Source: Pseudoalteromonas sp. XMcav2-N (GTDB taxonomy: Bacteria; Pseudomonadota; Gammaproteobacteria; Enterobacterales; Alteromonadaceae). From it: a DNA stretch of 64,000 nucleotides. The notes beneath the pieces are model-generated. The model had not been told where the DNA came from and ran no database searches. It saw only the letters and a list, made by a program, of their open reading frames with translations. Of the stretch, positions 54,808 through 63,641 are shown piece by piece. The translations under genes and the position numbers were made by a program. Where the stretch lies: positions 124,001 to 188,000 of the forward strand of contig NZ_JAMXSF010000005.1 of the NCBI RefSeq assembly GCF_024124545.1, written 5' to 3'. Position 1 is the first letter of the stretch. Every line of letters begins with the position of its first letter.

Positions 54808-54937
54808 GCATTAAGTGCTACATTGCTCAATCACTATTCGTCTAAATTTTTTAAAGTATTTAAGCCTTGTGGTGCCTTGTATTAAGTGCACTATTTTTGC
54901 TCAATCACTATTCGTCTAAGTTCTTTAATGTATCCAG
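54808..54937. repeat. Imperfect tandem duplication of the liuR 3' end
   Basis: Two copies of about 57 bp, 54808-54864 and 54879-54937, share gctcaatcactattcgtcta and flanks. On the minus strand both read ...LKNLDE-stop: the genuine liuR end is CLDTLKNLDE, the outer copy LNTLKNLDE. The copies are offset by 71-74 bp. Confidence 0.8.
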
Positions 54938-55300
54938 ACAGCGACGTTCTGCTGTCACCAGCTCCATCAGGACTACTTTAATGTCGTCCATTTGCTGACT
55001 CAGATCGGCCTTTTTTTCTTCGATCAGTTGCAGCATAGTATGAAGCTGTTTGGCGCTTGATTTGTCAGCGTCGTAAAGCTCAAACAATCGACCGGTTTCT
55101 GCCAGGGTAAAGCCCAATCGCTTGCCACGCAGAATGAGTTTCAGGCGCACTTTATCGCGCTTAGAATAAATGCGGGTCTGGCCATGGCGTTCAGGTGAAA
55201 GTAATCCCTGATCTTCATAAAACCGAATACTTCGGGTGGTAATATCAAACTCCTTGGCGAGTTCGCTGATTGAATAAGTTGGTTCTTTGTTGTCTTGCAT
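54908..55300 (-). CDS. liuR: MerR-family regulator LiuR of branched-chain amino acid catabolism
   Basis: 130 residues. N-terminal MerR winged helix-turn-helix (YSISELAKEFDITTRSIRFYEDQGLL), then a second wing (SPERHGQTRIYSKRDKVRLKLI) and a dimerisation coiled coil (about 85-125). No Cys cluster typical of metal sensors. Position at the head of the liu operon and two matching palindromes in the intergenic region (55342-55364, 55606-55629) support the LiuR identity. Known LiuR proteins repress or tune leucine/isoleucine/valine catabolism. The gap to liuA holds a duplicate of its own 3' end. Confidence 0.9.
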   Translation of the reverse strand: MQDNKEPTYSISELAKEFDITTRSIRFYEDQGLLSPERHGQTRIYSKRDKVRLKLILRGKRLGFTLAETGRLFELYDADKSSAKQLHTMLQLIEEKKADLSQQMDDIKVVLMELVTAERRCLDTLKNLDE

Positions 55301-55341
55301 CGTTTACGCACTTACATCAAAACTGATTTGTCCAATATAAG

Positions 55342-55364
55342 TGAAGTTTACGTAAAGGTAAAGT
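55342..55364 (-). promoter_or_regulatory. Candidate LiuR operator before liuR
   Basis: Minus-strand ACTTTACCTTTACGTAAACTTC aligns with the site at 55606: TTTACnTTnnCGTAAACnT. It lies 42 bp before the liuR start. Confidence 0.6.
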
Positions 55365-55605
55365 ATGGCGTTTGTTTCATCCTATAGTCGCATATCGCAA
55401 CCGCTCATACTGGTCTACTTTAGGTATTCGTTTTGCTTACAGAAGACCCGCTGAGGCACTCCAGATGGTACGTCACAATGCAGTATAGTCGCCTTATCCG
55501 AGACTGACTGGCGAGGAGGACGACACATCGTAAGTCACACCAGTGGCAACCTCGATGTGCAACTTTACTTTACACTTTCAGAGATCGCAATTTGCTTGAT
55601 TTTAG

Positions 55606-55629
55606 ATTTACGTTGGCGTAAACGTAAAT
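55606..55629 (+). promoter_or_regulatory. Candidate LiuR operator before the thiolase operon
   Basis: ATTTACGTT (55606-55614) and AACGTAAAT (55621-55629) are a perfect 9-bp inverted repeat with a 6-bp spacer, the form expected for a MerR-family dimer. About 67 bp before the thiolase start. Confidence 0.7.
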
Positions 55630-55696
55630 ATTAGGTATGCTCGACGTAAGAGATTACTAAAAGCAAGCAACTTGCTTGTAAACAGGAGTTTTTTTA

Positions 55697-56875
55697 ATGA
55701 GTAACGAAGCTGTTGTCATTGTTGCTGCCAAACGTACCCCTATGGGTGGATTTATGGGCAGTCTTTCTGGTGCCAGTGCAACTGACCTGGGTGCCACCGC
55801 AATTAAAGCTGTGATGGCTGATACTGGGCTGTCTGATGCCAGTATAGACGAAGTGATCATGGGCTGTGTACTGCCGGCCGGTTTAGGCCAGGCGCCAGCG
55901 CGTCAGGCGATGTTACATGCGGGTCTGGCCCGTTCAACGGGTGCGACCACCATTAATAAAGTATGTGGTTCAGGGCTTAAAGCAGCCATGTTCGCCCACG
56001 ATTTAATCAAAGCTGGCAGTATTAACACTGCGGTCGCCGGTGGCATGGAAAGCATGACCAATGCACCATACTTCATTCCTAAAGCCCGGGGCGGAATGCG
56101 CATGGGCCATGGTGAAATTAAAGACCACATGATGGCTGACGGCCTGGAAGATGCTTACGACAACAAAGCTATGGGGTGTTTCGCTCAGGATACAGCCGAT
56201 GAGTATGGCATTACCCGCGACAATATGGACGAGTTTGCGCTGAGCTCTCTGAGCAAAGCCAATGCCGCCATCGAAAACGGCAGCTTTAATAATGAAATTG
56301 CTGCACACACCATTTCTACCCGTAAAGGTGATGTGCAAGTGGCGATTGATGAACAGCCTGGCAATGCACGCCCGGACAAGATCCCGTCACTGCGCCCGGC
56401 GTTTAAAAAAGATGGCACTATCACCGCGGCTAACTCGTCTTCTATCTCTGACGGCGCTGCAGCGCTGGTATTGATGAGCGAATCAGAAGCGAAACGTCAC
56501 GGTCTAACACCACTGTGTAAGATTGCAGGTCACACCACACACTCTCAGGCTCCTGCTGAGTTCACTGTGGCACCTGTTGGTGCAATGAACAAGTTGCTTG
56601 AGCAAACTGGCTGGTCTAAAGACGACGTCGATTTGTGGGAGATCAACGAAGCATTCGCTATGGTCACTATGCTGGCGATCAGCGAGCTTGGCCTGGATCA
56701 GAGCAAAGTAAACGTGAATGGTGGTGCGTGTGCACTGGGTCATCCAATCGGTGCCAGCGGCGCGCGTATTCTGGTAACGCTTATTCATGCACTGCGCAAT
56801 CGCGGTTTATCAAAAGGCATTGCCTCACTGTGTATCGGTGGTGGTGAAGCGGTGGCATTAGCCGTCGAAGTTTAA
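55697..56875 (+). CDS. Acetyl-CoA C-acyltransferase (thiolase)
   Basis: 392 residues. Thiolase motifs: catalytic Cys in INKVCGSGLKA, AGGMESMTNAPY, NEAFAMV, NVNGGACALGHPIGASGARI with catalytic His, and GIASLCIGGGEA with the second Cys. In this context it can cleave acetoacetyl-CoA from the leucine branch or 2-methylacetoacetyl-CoA from isoleucine; I recall the Shewanella counterpart as ivdA. aggag ribosome site. First gene of the rightward operon, followed by an internal terminator-like hairpin. Confidence 0.92.
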   Translation: MSNEAVVIVAAKRTPMGGFMGSLSGASATDLGATAIKAVMADTGLSDASIDEVIMGCVLPAGLGQAPARQAMLHAGLARSTGATTINKVCGSGLKAAMFAHDLIKAGSINTAVAGGMESMTNAPYFIPKARGGMRMGHGEIKDHMMADGLEDAYDNKAMGCFAQDTADEYGITRDNMDEFALSSLSKANAAIENGSFNNEIAAHTISTRKGDVQVAIDEQPGNARPDKIPSLRPAFKKDGTITAANSSSISDGAAALVLMSESEAKRHGLTPLCKIAGHTTHSQAPAEFTVAPVGAMNKLLEQTGWSKDDVDLWEINEAFAMVTMLAISELGLDQSKVNVNGGACALGHPIGASGARILVTLIHALRNRGLSKGIASLCIGGGEAVALAVEV

Positions 56876-56884
56876 GTTAAGTAT

Positions 56885-56919
56885 AGCGCCGCAACGACAA
56901 TAATTAAGCGGCGCTTTTT
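56885..56919 (+). terminator. Internal terminator between thiolase and mmsA
   Basis: 8-bp stem agcgccgc (56885-56892) / gcggcgct (56908-56915), then tttt. It lies inside the operon, 10 bp after the thiolase stop, so may reduce downstream expression or imply another promoter. Confidence 0.7.
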
Positions 56920-56944
56920 CGTTTTAATTGGGGGAGGAGTGCAC

Positions 56945-58435
56945 ATGCACCAGGTACCATTATACATCAACGGTGAATTTACCCAGTCTCAGTCTGACAA
57001 GTGGCTAGATGTCGTCAATCCGGCGAATCAGGAAGTTTTGGCGAAGGTGCCATGCGCGACACAGGATGAAGTACAGGCAGCTATTTCGTCTGCACAAGAA
57101 GCATTTAAAACCTGGCGCAATGTCCCGGTGACAGAGCGCGCACGTATCATGATGCGCTATGCGGCACTGTTAAAAGAGCACCAGGAAGAGATTGCGACTA
57201 TTATCTGCCATGAGCTTGGCAAGACCTTTGAAGATGCCAAAGGCGATGTATGGCGTGGTATTGAAGTGGTTGAGCAGGCGGCCAATGCGCCGGCGCTGAT
57301 GATGGGCGAAACGGTTGAGAACGTTGCCCGTAATATCGACACTTATTCTTATATTCAACCGCTGGGCGTATGTGCGGGAATTACCCCATTTAACTTCCCG
57401 GCGATGATCCCATTGTGGATGTTCCCAATGGCTATTGTGTGTGGTAACACCTTCGTATTAAAGCCGTCAGAACAAGATCCTCTTACACCGATGCGTTTGG
57501 TTGAGCTATTCGAAGAAGCAGGCGCTCCAAAAGGCGTGCTACAAGTGGTACACGGCGCGAAAGAGCAGGTAGACCAAATCCTGACAGCCCCTGAAGTACG
57601 CGCGATTTCTTTCGTGGGTTCGTGTGGTGTAGGCTCTTATATCTACAGTAAAGGCACGGAGAATCTAAAACGTGTTCAGGCGTGTGTCGGCGCAAAAAAC
57701 CACATGGTGATCATGCCAGATGCGAGTCGTGAACAGACCATTAATAACCTGGTCGGAGCCTCTGTGGGTGCCGCGGGTCAGCGTTGTATGGGTATCTCGG
57801 TTGCGGTGTTTGTTGGCAAGTCTAAAGAGTGGATCGATGATTTAAAAGCCGGTCTTGAAAAAGTACGCCCGGGTGTGTGGAACGACCCTGAAGCGGCCTA
57901 TGGCCCGCAAACCTCGGCTCAGGCAAAAGCACGTATTCTGTCGCTGATAGAAAGCGGTAAACAACAAGGTGCAACTTGTCTGCTGGATGGCTCAGACTTT
58001 ACGGTTGAAGGCTACGAAAACGGCAACTGGGTTGGTCCAACGTTGTTTACAGACGTCACACCAGACATGGATATCTACAAGCAGGAAATCTTTGGCCCTG
58101 TATTGAACTGTGTATGTGTTGATACCCTGGAAGAGGCCATTGAACTGGTTAATAACAGCCCTTACGGTAACGGTACGTCTCTGTTCACCGCAAGCGGTGC
58201 GGCAGCACGTAAATTCCAGAATGAAATCGAAGTAGGCCAGGTGGGCATCAATATTCCGATTCCTGTGCCACTGCCGTTCTTCTCATTCACCGGCTGGAAA
58301 AACTCTTTCTATGGCGACCAGCACACCTATGGTAAACAAGGTGTGCGTTTCTACACAGAAACCAAGACCATTACTTCACGCTGGTTTGCCGATGAGGCCG
58401 TAACGGGCCCGAATATGAGCATCAACCTGCGATAA
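56945..58435 (+). CDS. mmsA: CoA-acylating methylmalonate-semialdehyde dehydrogenase
   Basis: 496 residues, ALDH superfamily. Makes propionyl-CoA from methylmalonate semialdehyde (valine) or acetyl-CoA from malonate semialdehyde. Motifs: [42 protein letters not shown], and the catalytic Cys in [20 protein letters not shown] 56945 has gggggagg upstream; a GTG two codons earlier is less likely. Confidence 0.95.
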   Translation: MHQVPLYINGEFTQSQSDKWLDVVNPANQEVLAKVPCATQDEVQAAISSAQEAFKTWRNVPVTERARIMMRYAALLKEHQEEIATIICHELGKTFEDAKGDVWRGIEVVEQAANAPALMMGETVENVARNIDTYSYIQPLGVCAGITPFNFPAMIPLWMFPMAIVCGNTFVLKPSEQDPLTPMRLVELFEEAGAPKGVLQVVHGAKEQVDQILTAPEVRAISFVGSCGVGSYIYSKGTENLKRVQACVGAKNHMVIMPDASREQTINNLVGASVGAAGQRCMGISVAVFVGKSKEWIDDLKAGLEKVRPGVWNDPEAAYGPQTSAQAKARILSLIESGKQQGATCLLDGSDFTVEGYENGNWVGPTLFTDVTPDMDIYKQEIFGPVLNCVCVDTLEEAIELVNNSPYGNGTSLFTASGAAARKFQNEIEVGQVGINIPIPVPLPFFSFTGWKNSFYGDQHTYGKQGVRFYTETKTITSRWFADEAVTGPNMSINLR

Positions 58436-58566
58436 CGCCAGTCAGTTAACCTATCAGGCCCGGCACTTGCCCGGGCCGCAAGTAGTAATCCCTGAAACTC
58501 AGGTACATAAGAATAACGCCGGGCAGAATCATCACTTCGCCCGCTATGACAACAAGTGAGGTCTTT

Positions 58567-59724
58567 ATGGACTTTAATCTCAACGAAGATCAACAGGCTT
58601 TTGCCGAAACCGCCTATCAGTTTGCCATGAGCGAACTGGCGCCCCATGCCGCTGAATGGGATCAGAAACATATTTTTCCCAAAGACGTGATTAAAAAAGC
58701 CGGCGAACTGGGCTTTTGTGGCCTATATACGCCGGAAGAAGCGGGCGGCCTGGGTCTGTCGCGTCTTGATTCAAGCATTATCTTTGAACAATTGTCGATG
58801 GGCTGTACGGCCACAACGGCGATGCTGACCATACACAATATGGCCACCTGGATGATTGCCAGCTTTGCCACCCAGGCGGTAAAAGATCAGTACATGGATC
58901 AATTGGTGATGGGTGAGCTGCTGGCTTCATACTGTCTGACCGAACCAGGCTCTGGCTCTGATGCGGCATCACTGAAAACCAAAGCGATACTGGAAGGTGG
59001 TGAGTATGTTCTGAACGGCTCGAAAATGTTTATCTCTGGTGCCGGTGAAACCGATGTGCTGGTAGTGATGGCACGTACTGGTGAAGACGGCCCGAAAGGT
59101 ATTTCTGCCTTTGTTGTTCCGGCAGATGCCGAGGGCGTTATCTATGGTAAAGCCGAAGAAAAAATGGGCTGGAATGCCCAGCCAACCCGCCTGGTGACAT
59201 TCGAAAATGTTCGTATTCCGGCGGCTAACCTAATGGGCAAAGAAGGCGAAGGCTTTAAATTTGCCATGCAGGGTCTGGATGGCGGACGTATTAATATAGC
59301 AACCTGTTCAATCGGTACTGCACAACAGGCACTGAACACAGCCAAAGAATACATGCAGGAGCGCCAGCAGTTTGGTAAGCCTCTGGCGGCATTCCAGGCA
59401 CTTCAGTTTAAGATTGCCGATATGAATACTGAACTGGTTGCAGCGCGTCAGATGGTCCGTCTGGCTGCGTTCAAACTGGACAGCAACGACAGTGAAAAAA
59501 CCACTTACTGTGCCATGGCTAAACGCTTTGCGACCGACGTTGGTACTAAGGTTTGTGATGATGCATTACAGATCCACGGTGGTTATGGCTACATCAAAGA
59601 ATACCCACTTGAGCGCCACCTGCGTGATGTACGCGTTCACCAAATCCTGGAAGGCACCAATGAGATCATGCGGGTGATCATTGCACGCCGAATTCTAGCC
59701 GAAGGCGCTGCAAGCGTACTGTAG
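58567..59724 (+). CDS. Acyl-CoA dehydrogenase, probably isobutyryl/2-methylbutyryl-CoA
   Basis: 385 residues: MDFNLNEDQQAFAETAYQF, SYCLTEPGSGSDAASLKTKA, FISGAGETDVLVVMARTG, and the C-terminal HQILEGTNEIMRVIIARRIL, with the catalytic Glu in EGTNEI (the common position, unlike LiuA). Second acyl-CoA dehydrogenase of the divergon; the position among mmsA, HIBCH and mmsB points to isobutyryl-CoA and 2-methylbutyryl-CoA (acdH in other gammaproteobacteria). ATG 58567 follows gaggtcttt; an in-frame ATG seven codons upstream is possible. Confidence 0.9.
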   Translation: MDFNLNEDQQAFAETAYQFAMSELAPHAAEWDQKHIFPKDVIKKAGELGFCGLYTPEEAGGLGLSRLDSSIIFEQLSMGCTATTAMLTIHNMATWMIASFATQAVKDQYMDQLVMGELLASYCLTEPGSGSDAASLKTKAILEGGEYVLNGSKMFISGAGETDVLVVMARTGEDGPKGISAFVVPADAEGVIYGKAEEKMGWNAQPTRLVTFENVRIPAANLMGKEGEGFKFAMQGLDGGRINIATCSIGTAQQALNTAKEYMQERQQFGKPLAAFQALQFKIADMNTELVAARQMVRLAAFKLDSNDSEKTTYCAMAKRFATDVGTKVCDDALQIHGGYGYIKEYPLERHLRDVRVHQILEGTNEIMRVIIARRILAEGAASVL

Positions 59725-59736
59725 AGGAGCATCATT

Positions 59737-60513
59737 ATGTCAGCACAATTGAAACTCGAAAAACAAGGCCATATCGCGATAGTGACTATGTCCAACCCAC
59801 CGGCAAACACCTGGACTCGCGATACACTGGTCGGTCTGAAGGAGCTGGTAAACGAGCTTAATGCCGATAAAAATATTTACTCTTTGGTGATCACCGGTGA
59901 AGGCGAAAAGTTCTTCTCAGCGGGCGCCGATCTGAATGTGTTTGCCGACGGCGACAAAGGCGTTGCGGCGGATATGTCTCGCGTATTTGGTGAAGCGTTC
60001 GAAACCCTGAGTGATTTCCGCGGTGTGTCTATTGCAGCCATTAATGGCTTTGCGATGGGCGGTGGTCTGGAAGTCGCCCTGGCCTGTGATATTCGTATTG
60101 CAGAAGCGCAGGCTCAAATGGCACTGCCAGAGGCCAAAGTGGGCTTGCTGCCTTGTGCCGGTGGTACACAAAACCTGTCATGGCTGGTCGGTGAAGGCTG
60201 GGCGAAGCGCATGATCTTATGTGGTGAGCGCCTCAAAGCAGATAAAGCTCAGCAGATTGGGCTAGTTGAAGAAGTGGTTGAGCAGGGCAAAGCGCTTGAA
60301 GCCGCACTTGAGCTGGCTAAAAAAGTTGAAGATCAAAGCCCGGTGGCTGTGACCGCCTGTAAAGCCCTGATCCAAAAAGGTCGCACAGGTACTATCAACA
60401 GTGCACTGCCGCTTGAGCGTGAACTGTTCGTGACTTTGTTCGACACGCAAGACCAAAAAGAGGGTGTCAATGCCTTCTTGGAAAAACGTAAAGCAAACTG
60501 GGTGAATGGCTAA
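59737..60513 (+). CDS. Enoyl-CoA hydratase (valine/isoleucine branch)
   Basis: 258 residues, crotonase fold: FSAGADLNVFADGD (oxyanion hole), INGFAMGGGLEVALACDIRIA, and MALPEAKVGLLPCAGGTQNL with the catalytic Glu of PEAKVG. Hydrates methacrylyl-CoA (valine) or tiglyl-CoA (isoleucine) after the dehydrogenase 12 bp upstream. The stop overlaps the hydrolase start by one base (TAATG), indicating coupling. Confidence 0.92.
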   Translation: MSAQLKLEKQGHIAIVTMSNPPANTWTRDTLVGLKELVNELNADKNIYSLVITGEGEKFFSAGADLNVFADGDKGVAADMSRVFGEAFETLSDFRGVSIAAINGFAMGGGLEVALACDIRIAEAQAQMALPEAKVGLLPCAGGTQNLSWLVGEGWAKRMILCGERLKADKAQQIGLVEEVVEQGKALEAALELAKKVEDQSPVAVTACKALIQKGRTGTINSALPLERELFVTLFDTQDQKEGVNAFLEKRKANWVNG

Positions 60514-61652
60514 TGGTTGAATTACAGTTACTGAACCAGGCAGATGCCCCAGTGGTATTTGAGTTGGCGCACTGTAATAACGGCATGAAGGTGGCGGTTG
60601 CCACCCTCAATGCGCCAAAAGCACTTAACGCTCTGAACCTGGAAATGATCCGCTTATTGGATCCACAGCTTAAGGCCTGGGCTGAAGACGAGCAGATAGC
60701 TATGGTGCTGCTCAAAGGCGCAGGTGAAAAAGCCTTTTGTGCCGGTGGTGATGTGGTTAGCCTGTACAATGCAATGGCTGCGGAAGATGGCAATAATCAT
60801 CTGGAAGTTTTCTTTTCCGAGGAATATCGCCTCGATTACCACATCCACAATTATGATAAACCTATCCTGCTTTGGGGCAATGGCATCATCATGGGTGGTG
60901 GTCTGGGCCTGATGGCCGGCGCCAGTCATCGGGTGGTGACTGAATCATCACGTATTGCGATGCCGGAAATCACCATTGGTTTATATCCGGATGTTGGTGG
61001 CAGCTACTTCCTGAACAAGATGCCGGAGGGCGTCGGTTTGTTCCTTGGCCTGACTGGTGCCTCCATCAATGCCACCGATGCCAAGTTTGTTGGCCTGGCC
61101 GACCACTATATGGATGGCGAACGTCTGGATATGCTGCTGCATAATCTCAGTGAAGTAAACTGGGGTAAAACCAATGTACTCAATCATGAGAAGCTGACTC
61201 AATTACTCATCTCGCTTGATGAGGCATCGCACATTCCGCCGCGCAGTGAAATCAAGCCGCTGGCTGAGTCTTTTGCTCAACTCGCTGAATTTGACACCCT
61301 GGAAGCACAGGTTGAGCATATTCTGGCGCTCGACAGCACAGAGAACAAATGGCTGAGCAAGGCGCAAAAAGCTCTCAAACATGGCTCTCCTTTGAGCGCA
61401 GTATTAATTCAGGCGCAACTAAAGCGTGCAGATGGCCTGTCACTGAAGGAGTGCTTCTTGCGTGAATTGGCGATGTCGGTTCACTGCGGTGAAGTGGGTG
61501 AGTTCCGAGAAGGTGTACGTGCACTGCTGATTGACAAAGACGGACAGCCTCAGTGGCAATTTAAGACCATTACAGACGTAGACAGCGCTGTGATTGAGCG
61601 CTTTTTTGCGCCACGCTGGGAAGAGAGTGAACATCCTCTGGCTGATCTATAA
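60513..61652 (+). CDS. 3-hydroxyisobutyryl-CoA hydrolase
   Basis: 379 residues. Crotonase-like but longer, as in HIBCH: VATLNAPKALNALNLEMI, FCAGGDVVSLYNAM, LLWGNGIIMGGGLGLMAGASHRVV, and AMPEITIGLYPDVGGSYFLNKM, in which Glu and Asp of PEITIGLYPD are the hallmark residues. Releases 3-hydroxyisobutyrate from its CoA ester in valine degradation and feeds MmsB. Translationally coupled to the hydratase gene; 11 bp to mmsB. Confidence 0.94.
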   Translation: MVELQLLNQADAPVVFELAHCNNGMKVAVATLNAPKALNALNLEMIRLLDPQLKAWAEDEQIAMVLLKGAGEKAFCAGGDVVSLYNAMAAEDGNNHLEVFFSEEYRLDYHIHNYDKPILLWGNGIIMGGGLGLMAGASHRVVTESSRIAMPEITIGLYPDVGGSYFLNKMPEGVGLFLGLTGASINATDAKFVGLADHYMDGERLDMLLHNLSEVNWGKTNVLNHEKLTQLLISLDEASHIPPRSEIKPLAESFAQLAEFDTLEAQVEHILALDSTENKWLSKAQKALKHGSPLSAVLIQAQLKRADGLSLKECFLRELAMSVHCGEVGEFREGVRALLIDKDGQPQWQFKTITDVDSAVIERFFAPRWEESEHPLADL

Positions 61653-61663
61653 GGAATAAACAC

Positions 61664-62554
61664 ATGGCAAAGATTGGATTTATAGGTTTAGGAAACATGG
61701 GTGGCCCGATGGCGGCCAATTTAGTAAAAGCTGGTCATCAGGTGACGGTATTTGATCTAAGCGCAGAGGCAGTGAATCACCTTATTTCACTGGGTGGTCA
61801 TGCCGCAGACAAAATGTCTGACGTGTGTTCAGGTGCCGATTTTGTTGTCAGCATGCTGCCAGCCAGCAAGCACGTTCGTATGATTTATACTGGCGAAGAT
61901 GGGTTAATCAACTATCTTGAAAAGTCGACGCTGGTGATTGACTGCTCGACAATCGATGCCGAATCAGCGCAGTTTGTTGGTAATGCACTGGCTGACGCGG
62001 GTATTGCGTTTGTAGATGCGCCCGTTTCAGGCGGCGTTGCCGGGGCTGCGGCAGGTACTTTAACCTTTATCGTGGGTGGCAGTGACGCAGATTTTAACAA
62101 AGCACAGACTGTCCTGAACGATATGGGTAAGAATATTTTCCATGCCGGGGCGGTGGGTGCAGGCCAGGTCGCTAAGATCTGTAATAATATGCTGCTATCA
62201 ATACTCATGGCAGGCACCAGTGAAGCACTGCAAATGGGCGTTGACCACGGCCTTGATCCAAAAGTATTGAGTGAAATCATGCTCAACAGCTCGGGTCGCA
62301 ACTGGACATTGGAATTATACAACCCATGTCCGGACGTACTAGAGAATGTGCCTTCGTCAAATGGGTATAAACCTGGTTTTATGGTTGACTTGATGGCCAA
62401 AGACTTAGGGTTGGCGATGCAGGCGGCACAGCAAACAAACTCGGCTACGCCGATGGGGGCACTGGCAAAAAATCTCTACAACCTGATGCAGAATCAGGGC
62501 AGTGGCAGTGAAGATTTTAGTGCTATTTTTAAACTCTATTCACAAAAGCAGTAA
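61664..62554 (+). CDS. mmsB: 3-hydroxyisobutyrate dehydrogenase
   Basis: 296 residues. Rossmann motif GFIGLGNMGGPMAANLVKAGH, substrate loop VDAPVSGGVAGAAAGTL, catalytic Lys K171 in GAGQVAKICNN, and the NAD-site motif at the C-terminus (KDLGLAMQAAQQ). Oxidises 3-hydroxyisobutyrate to methylmalonate semialdehyde, the MmsA substrate. Placement between HIBCH and the SDR gene supports the role. A paralogue is at 21875. Confidence 0.95.
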   Translation: MAKIGFIGLGNMGGPMAANLVKAGHQVTVFDLSAEAVNHLISLGGHAADKMSDVCSGADFVVSMLPASKHVRMIYTGEDGLINYLEKSTLVIDCSTIDAESAQFVGNALADAGIAFVDAPVSGGVAGAAAGTLTFIVGGSDADFNKAQTVLNDMGKNIFHAGAVGAGQVAKICNNMLLSILMAGTSEALQMGVDHGLDPKVLSEIMLNSSGRNWTLELYNPCPDVLENVPSSNGYKPGFMVDLMAKDLGLAMQAAQQTNSATPMGALAKNLYNLMQNQGSGSEDFSAIFKLYSQKQ

Positions 62555-62575
62555 CAGAAGCAGGGTTGAAATATC

Positions 62576-63337
62576 ATGGATATAAAGAACAAAACGGTGG
62601 TGATCACCGGTGGTGCGCAGGGCCTCGGCTTTGCGATGGCAACGGAAATGGCCAAAATGGGTGCCAAACTGGCATTGGTAGATATGCAGGAAGAGCAGCT
62701 GCAAAGCGCAGCCGCTGAGCTTAGAACACTGGATGTTGAAGTAAAAACTTATGTTGCGAATGTGAGCCTGGAGAGCGATGTTGAACAGGTATTCAGCGAC
62801 ATAGTGGCAGACTTGGGTAACATTGCGGTATTGGTCAACAATGCGGGTATTTTACGCGATGGTTTGCTGTTAAAAGCCAAAGACGGTGAAGTGACGGATA
62901 AAATGTCACTACAGCAGTTCCAGTCGGTACTGGACGTTAACCTGACCGGGGTATTCCTGTGTGGTCGTGAAGCGGCAACTAAGATGGTAGAAGGCCAGGA
63001 AGGGGGCGTTATCATCAATATGTCGAGCGTGGCACGTGCGGGCAATATGGGTCAGACCAATTACTCGGCAGCTAAAGCTGGCGTCGTTGCTATGACTACA
63101 TCCTGGGCGAAAGAGCTCGGCCGCTACGGTATTCGTGTTGGCGCAATTGCGCCAGGTGTCATCCGTACACAAATGACTGACGCAATGAAGCCTGAAGCCA
63201 AAGAACGCCTGCTGAAGATGAAACCCGTTGGACGTTTGGGTGAAGCTGGCGAGATTGCCCACACGGCAAAATATATTATCGAGAATGATTTCTTCACCGG
63301 TCGTGTTGTAGAAATTGACGGCGGGATCAGACTCTGA
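62576..63337 (+). CDS. SDR-family dehydrogenase, likely 2-methyl-3-hydroxybutyryl-CoA dehydrogenase
   Basis: 253 residues. SDR signatures: NAD site TGGAQGLGFAMATEMA, LVNNAGILRDGLL, catalytic Ser in NMSSVARAGNMG, YSAAK catalytic Tyr-Lys, and IAPGVIRTQMT. In the BCAA context an NAD-dependent 3-hydroxyacyl-CoA dehydrogenase acting on 2-methyl-3-hydroxybutyryl-CoA (isoleucine branch) fits, since the thiolase could then finish that pathway. I recall the equivalent as ivdG. Last gene of the operon. Confidence 0.85.
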   Translation: MDIKNKTVVITGGAQGLGFAMATEMAKMGAKLALVDMQEEQLQSAAAELRTLDVEVKTYVANVSLESDVEQVFSDIVADLGNIAVLVNNAGILRDGLLLKAKDGEVTDKMSLQQFQSVLDVNLTGVFLCGREAATKMVEGQEGGVIINMSSVARAGNMGQTNYSAAKAGVVAMTTSWAKELGRYGIRVGAIAPGVIRTQMTDAMKPEAKERLLKMKPVGRLGEAGEIAHTAKYIIENDFFTGRVVEIDGGIRL

Positions 63338-63641
63338 TAAATTAATACTTAAGTATCGGTTTGTTTTTGCTTTTGACCTAAAACCAATACAAAAGAATTC
63401 GCATACTTATGTTCCTTTATCTTCGCAAGAAGAAAGTGTGTTGAATCAAGCGGCAGGCCACGCATACCTGCCGCTTTTTAGTTTCTGGCGCACAAGTGTT
63501 TGGCGTATTGGCTTATCTACTTCTTTTCTGAGCATGCCTTTTGCTCTTTGAATATTATTGAAAAATTACATATTCTTTTAACTAATCCATTGCTAAAGTA
63601 GCGAATTTCTCACTTTTTATCCTTACGAACAAGGGACGACT
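63338..63641. other. Intergenic region before marC
   Basis: 304 bp. Holds the operon terminator at 63448-63480; the A/T-rich remainder presumably has the marC promoter. Nothing else seen. Confidence 0.5.
63448..63480 (+). terminator. Terminator of the valine/isoleucine operon
   Basis: 10-bp stem aagcggcagg (63448-63457) / cctgccgctt (63467-63476), 9-nt loop, then ttt. Confidence 0.88.

Larger units (their letters stand above)
55301..55696. promoter_or_regulatory. Divergent control region of the liu and valine/isoleucine operons
   Basis: 396 bp without a gene. It carries LiuR-like sites near each end. In the middle, cacatcg (55524-55530) and cgatgtg (55553-55559) form a 7-bp inverted repeat; its meaning is unknown. 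No small gene could be supported. Confidence 0.6.

Noticed and set aside
32679-55466. Similar stretches cttatagaagacccgc (32679 area) and cttacagaagacccgc (55437 area)
   Set aside because: About 21 of 25 positions match, but one or two such pairs are expected by chance in 64 kb; no flanking similarity or inverted ends.
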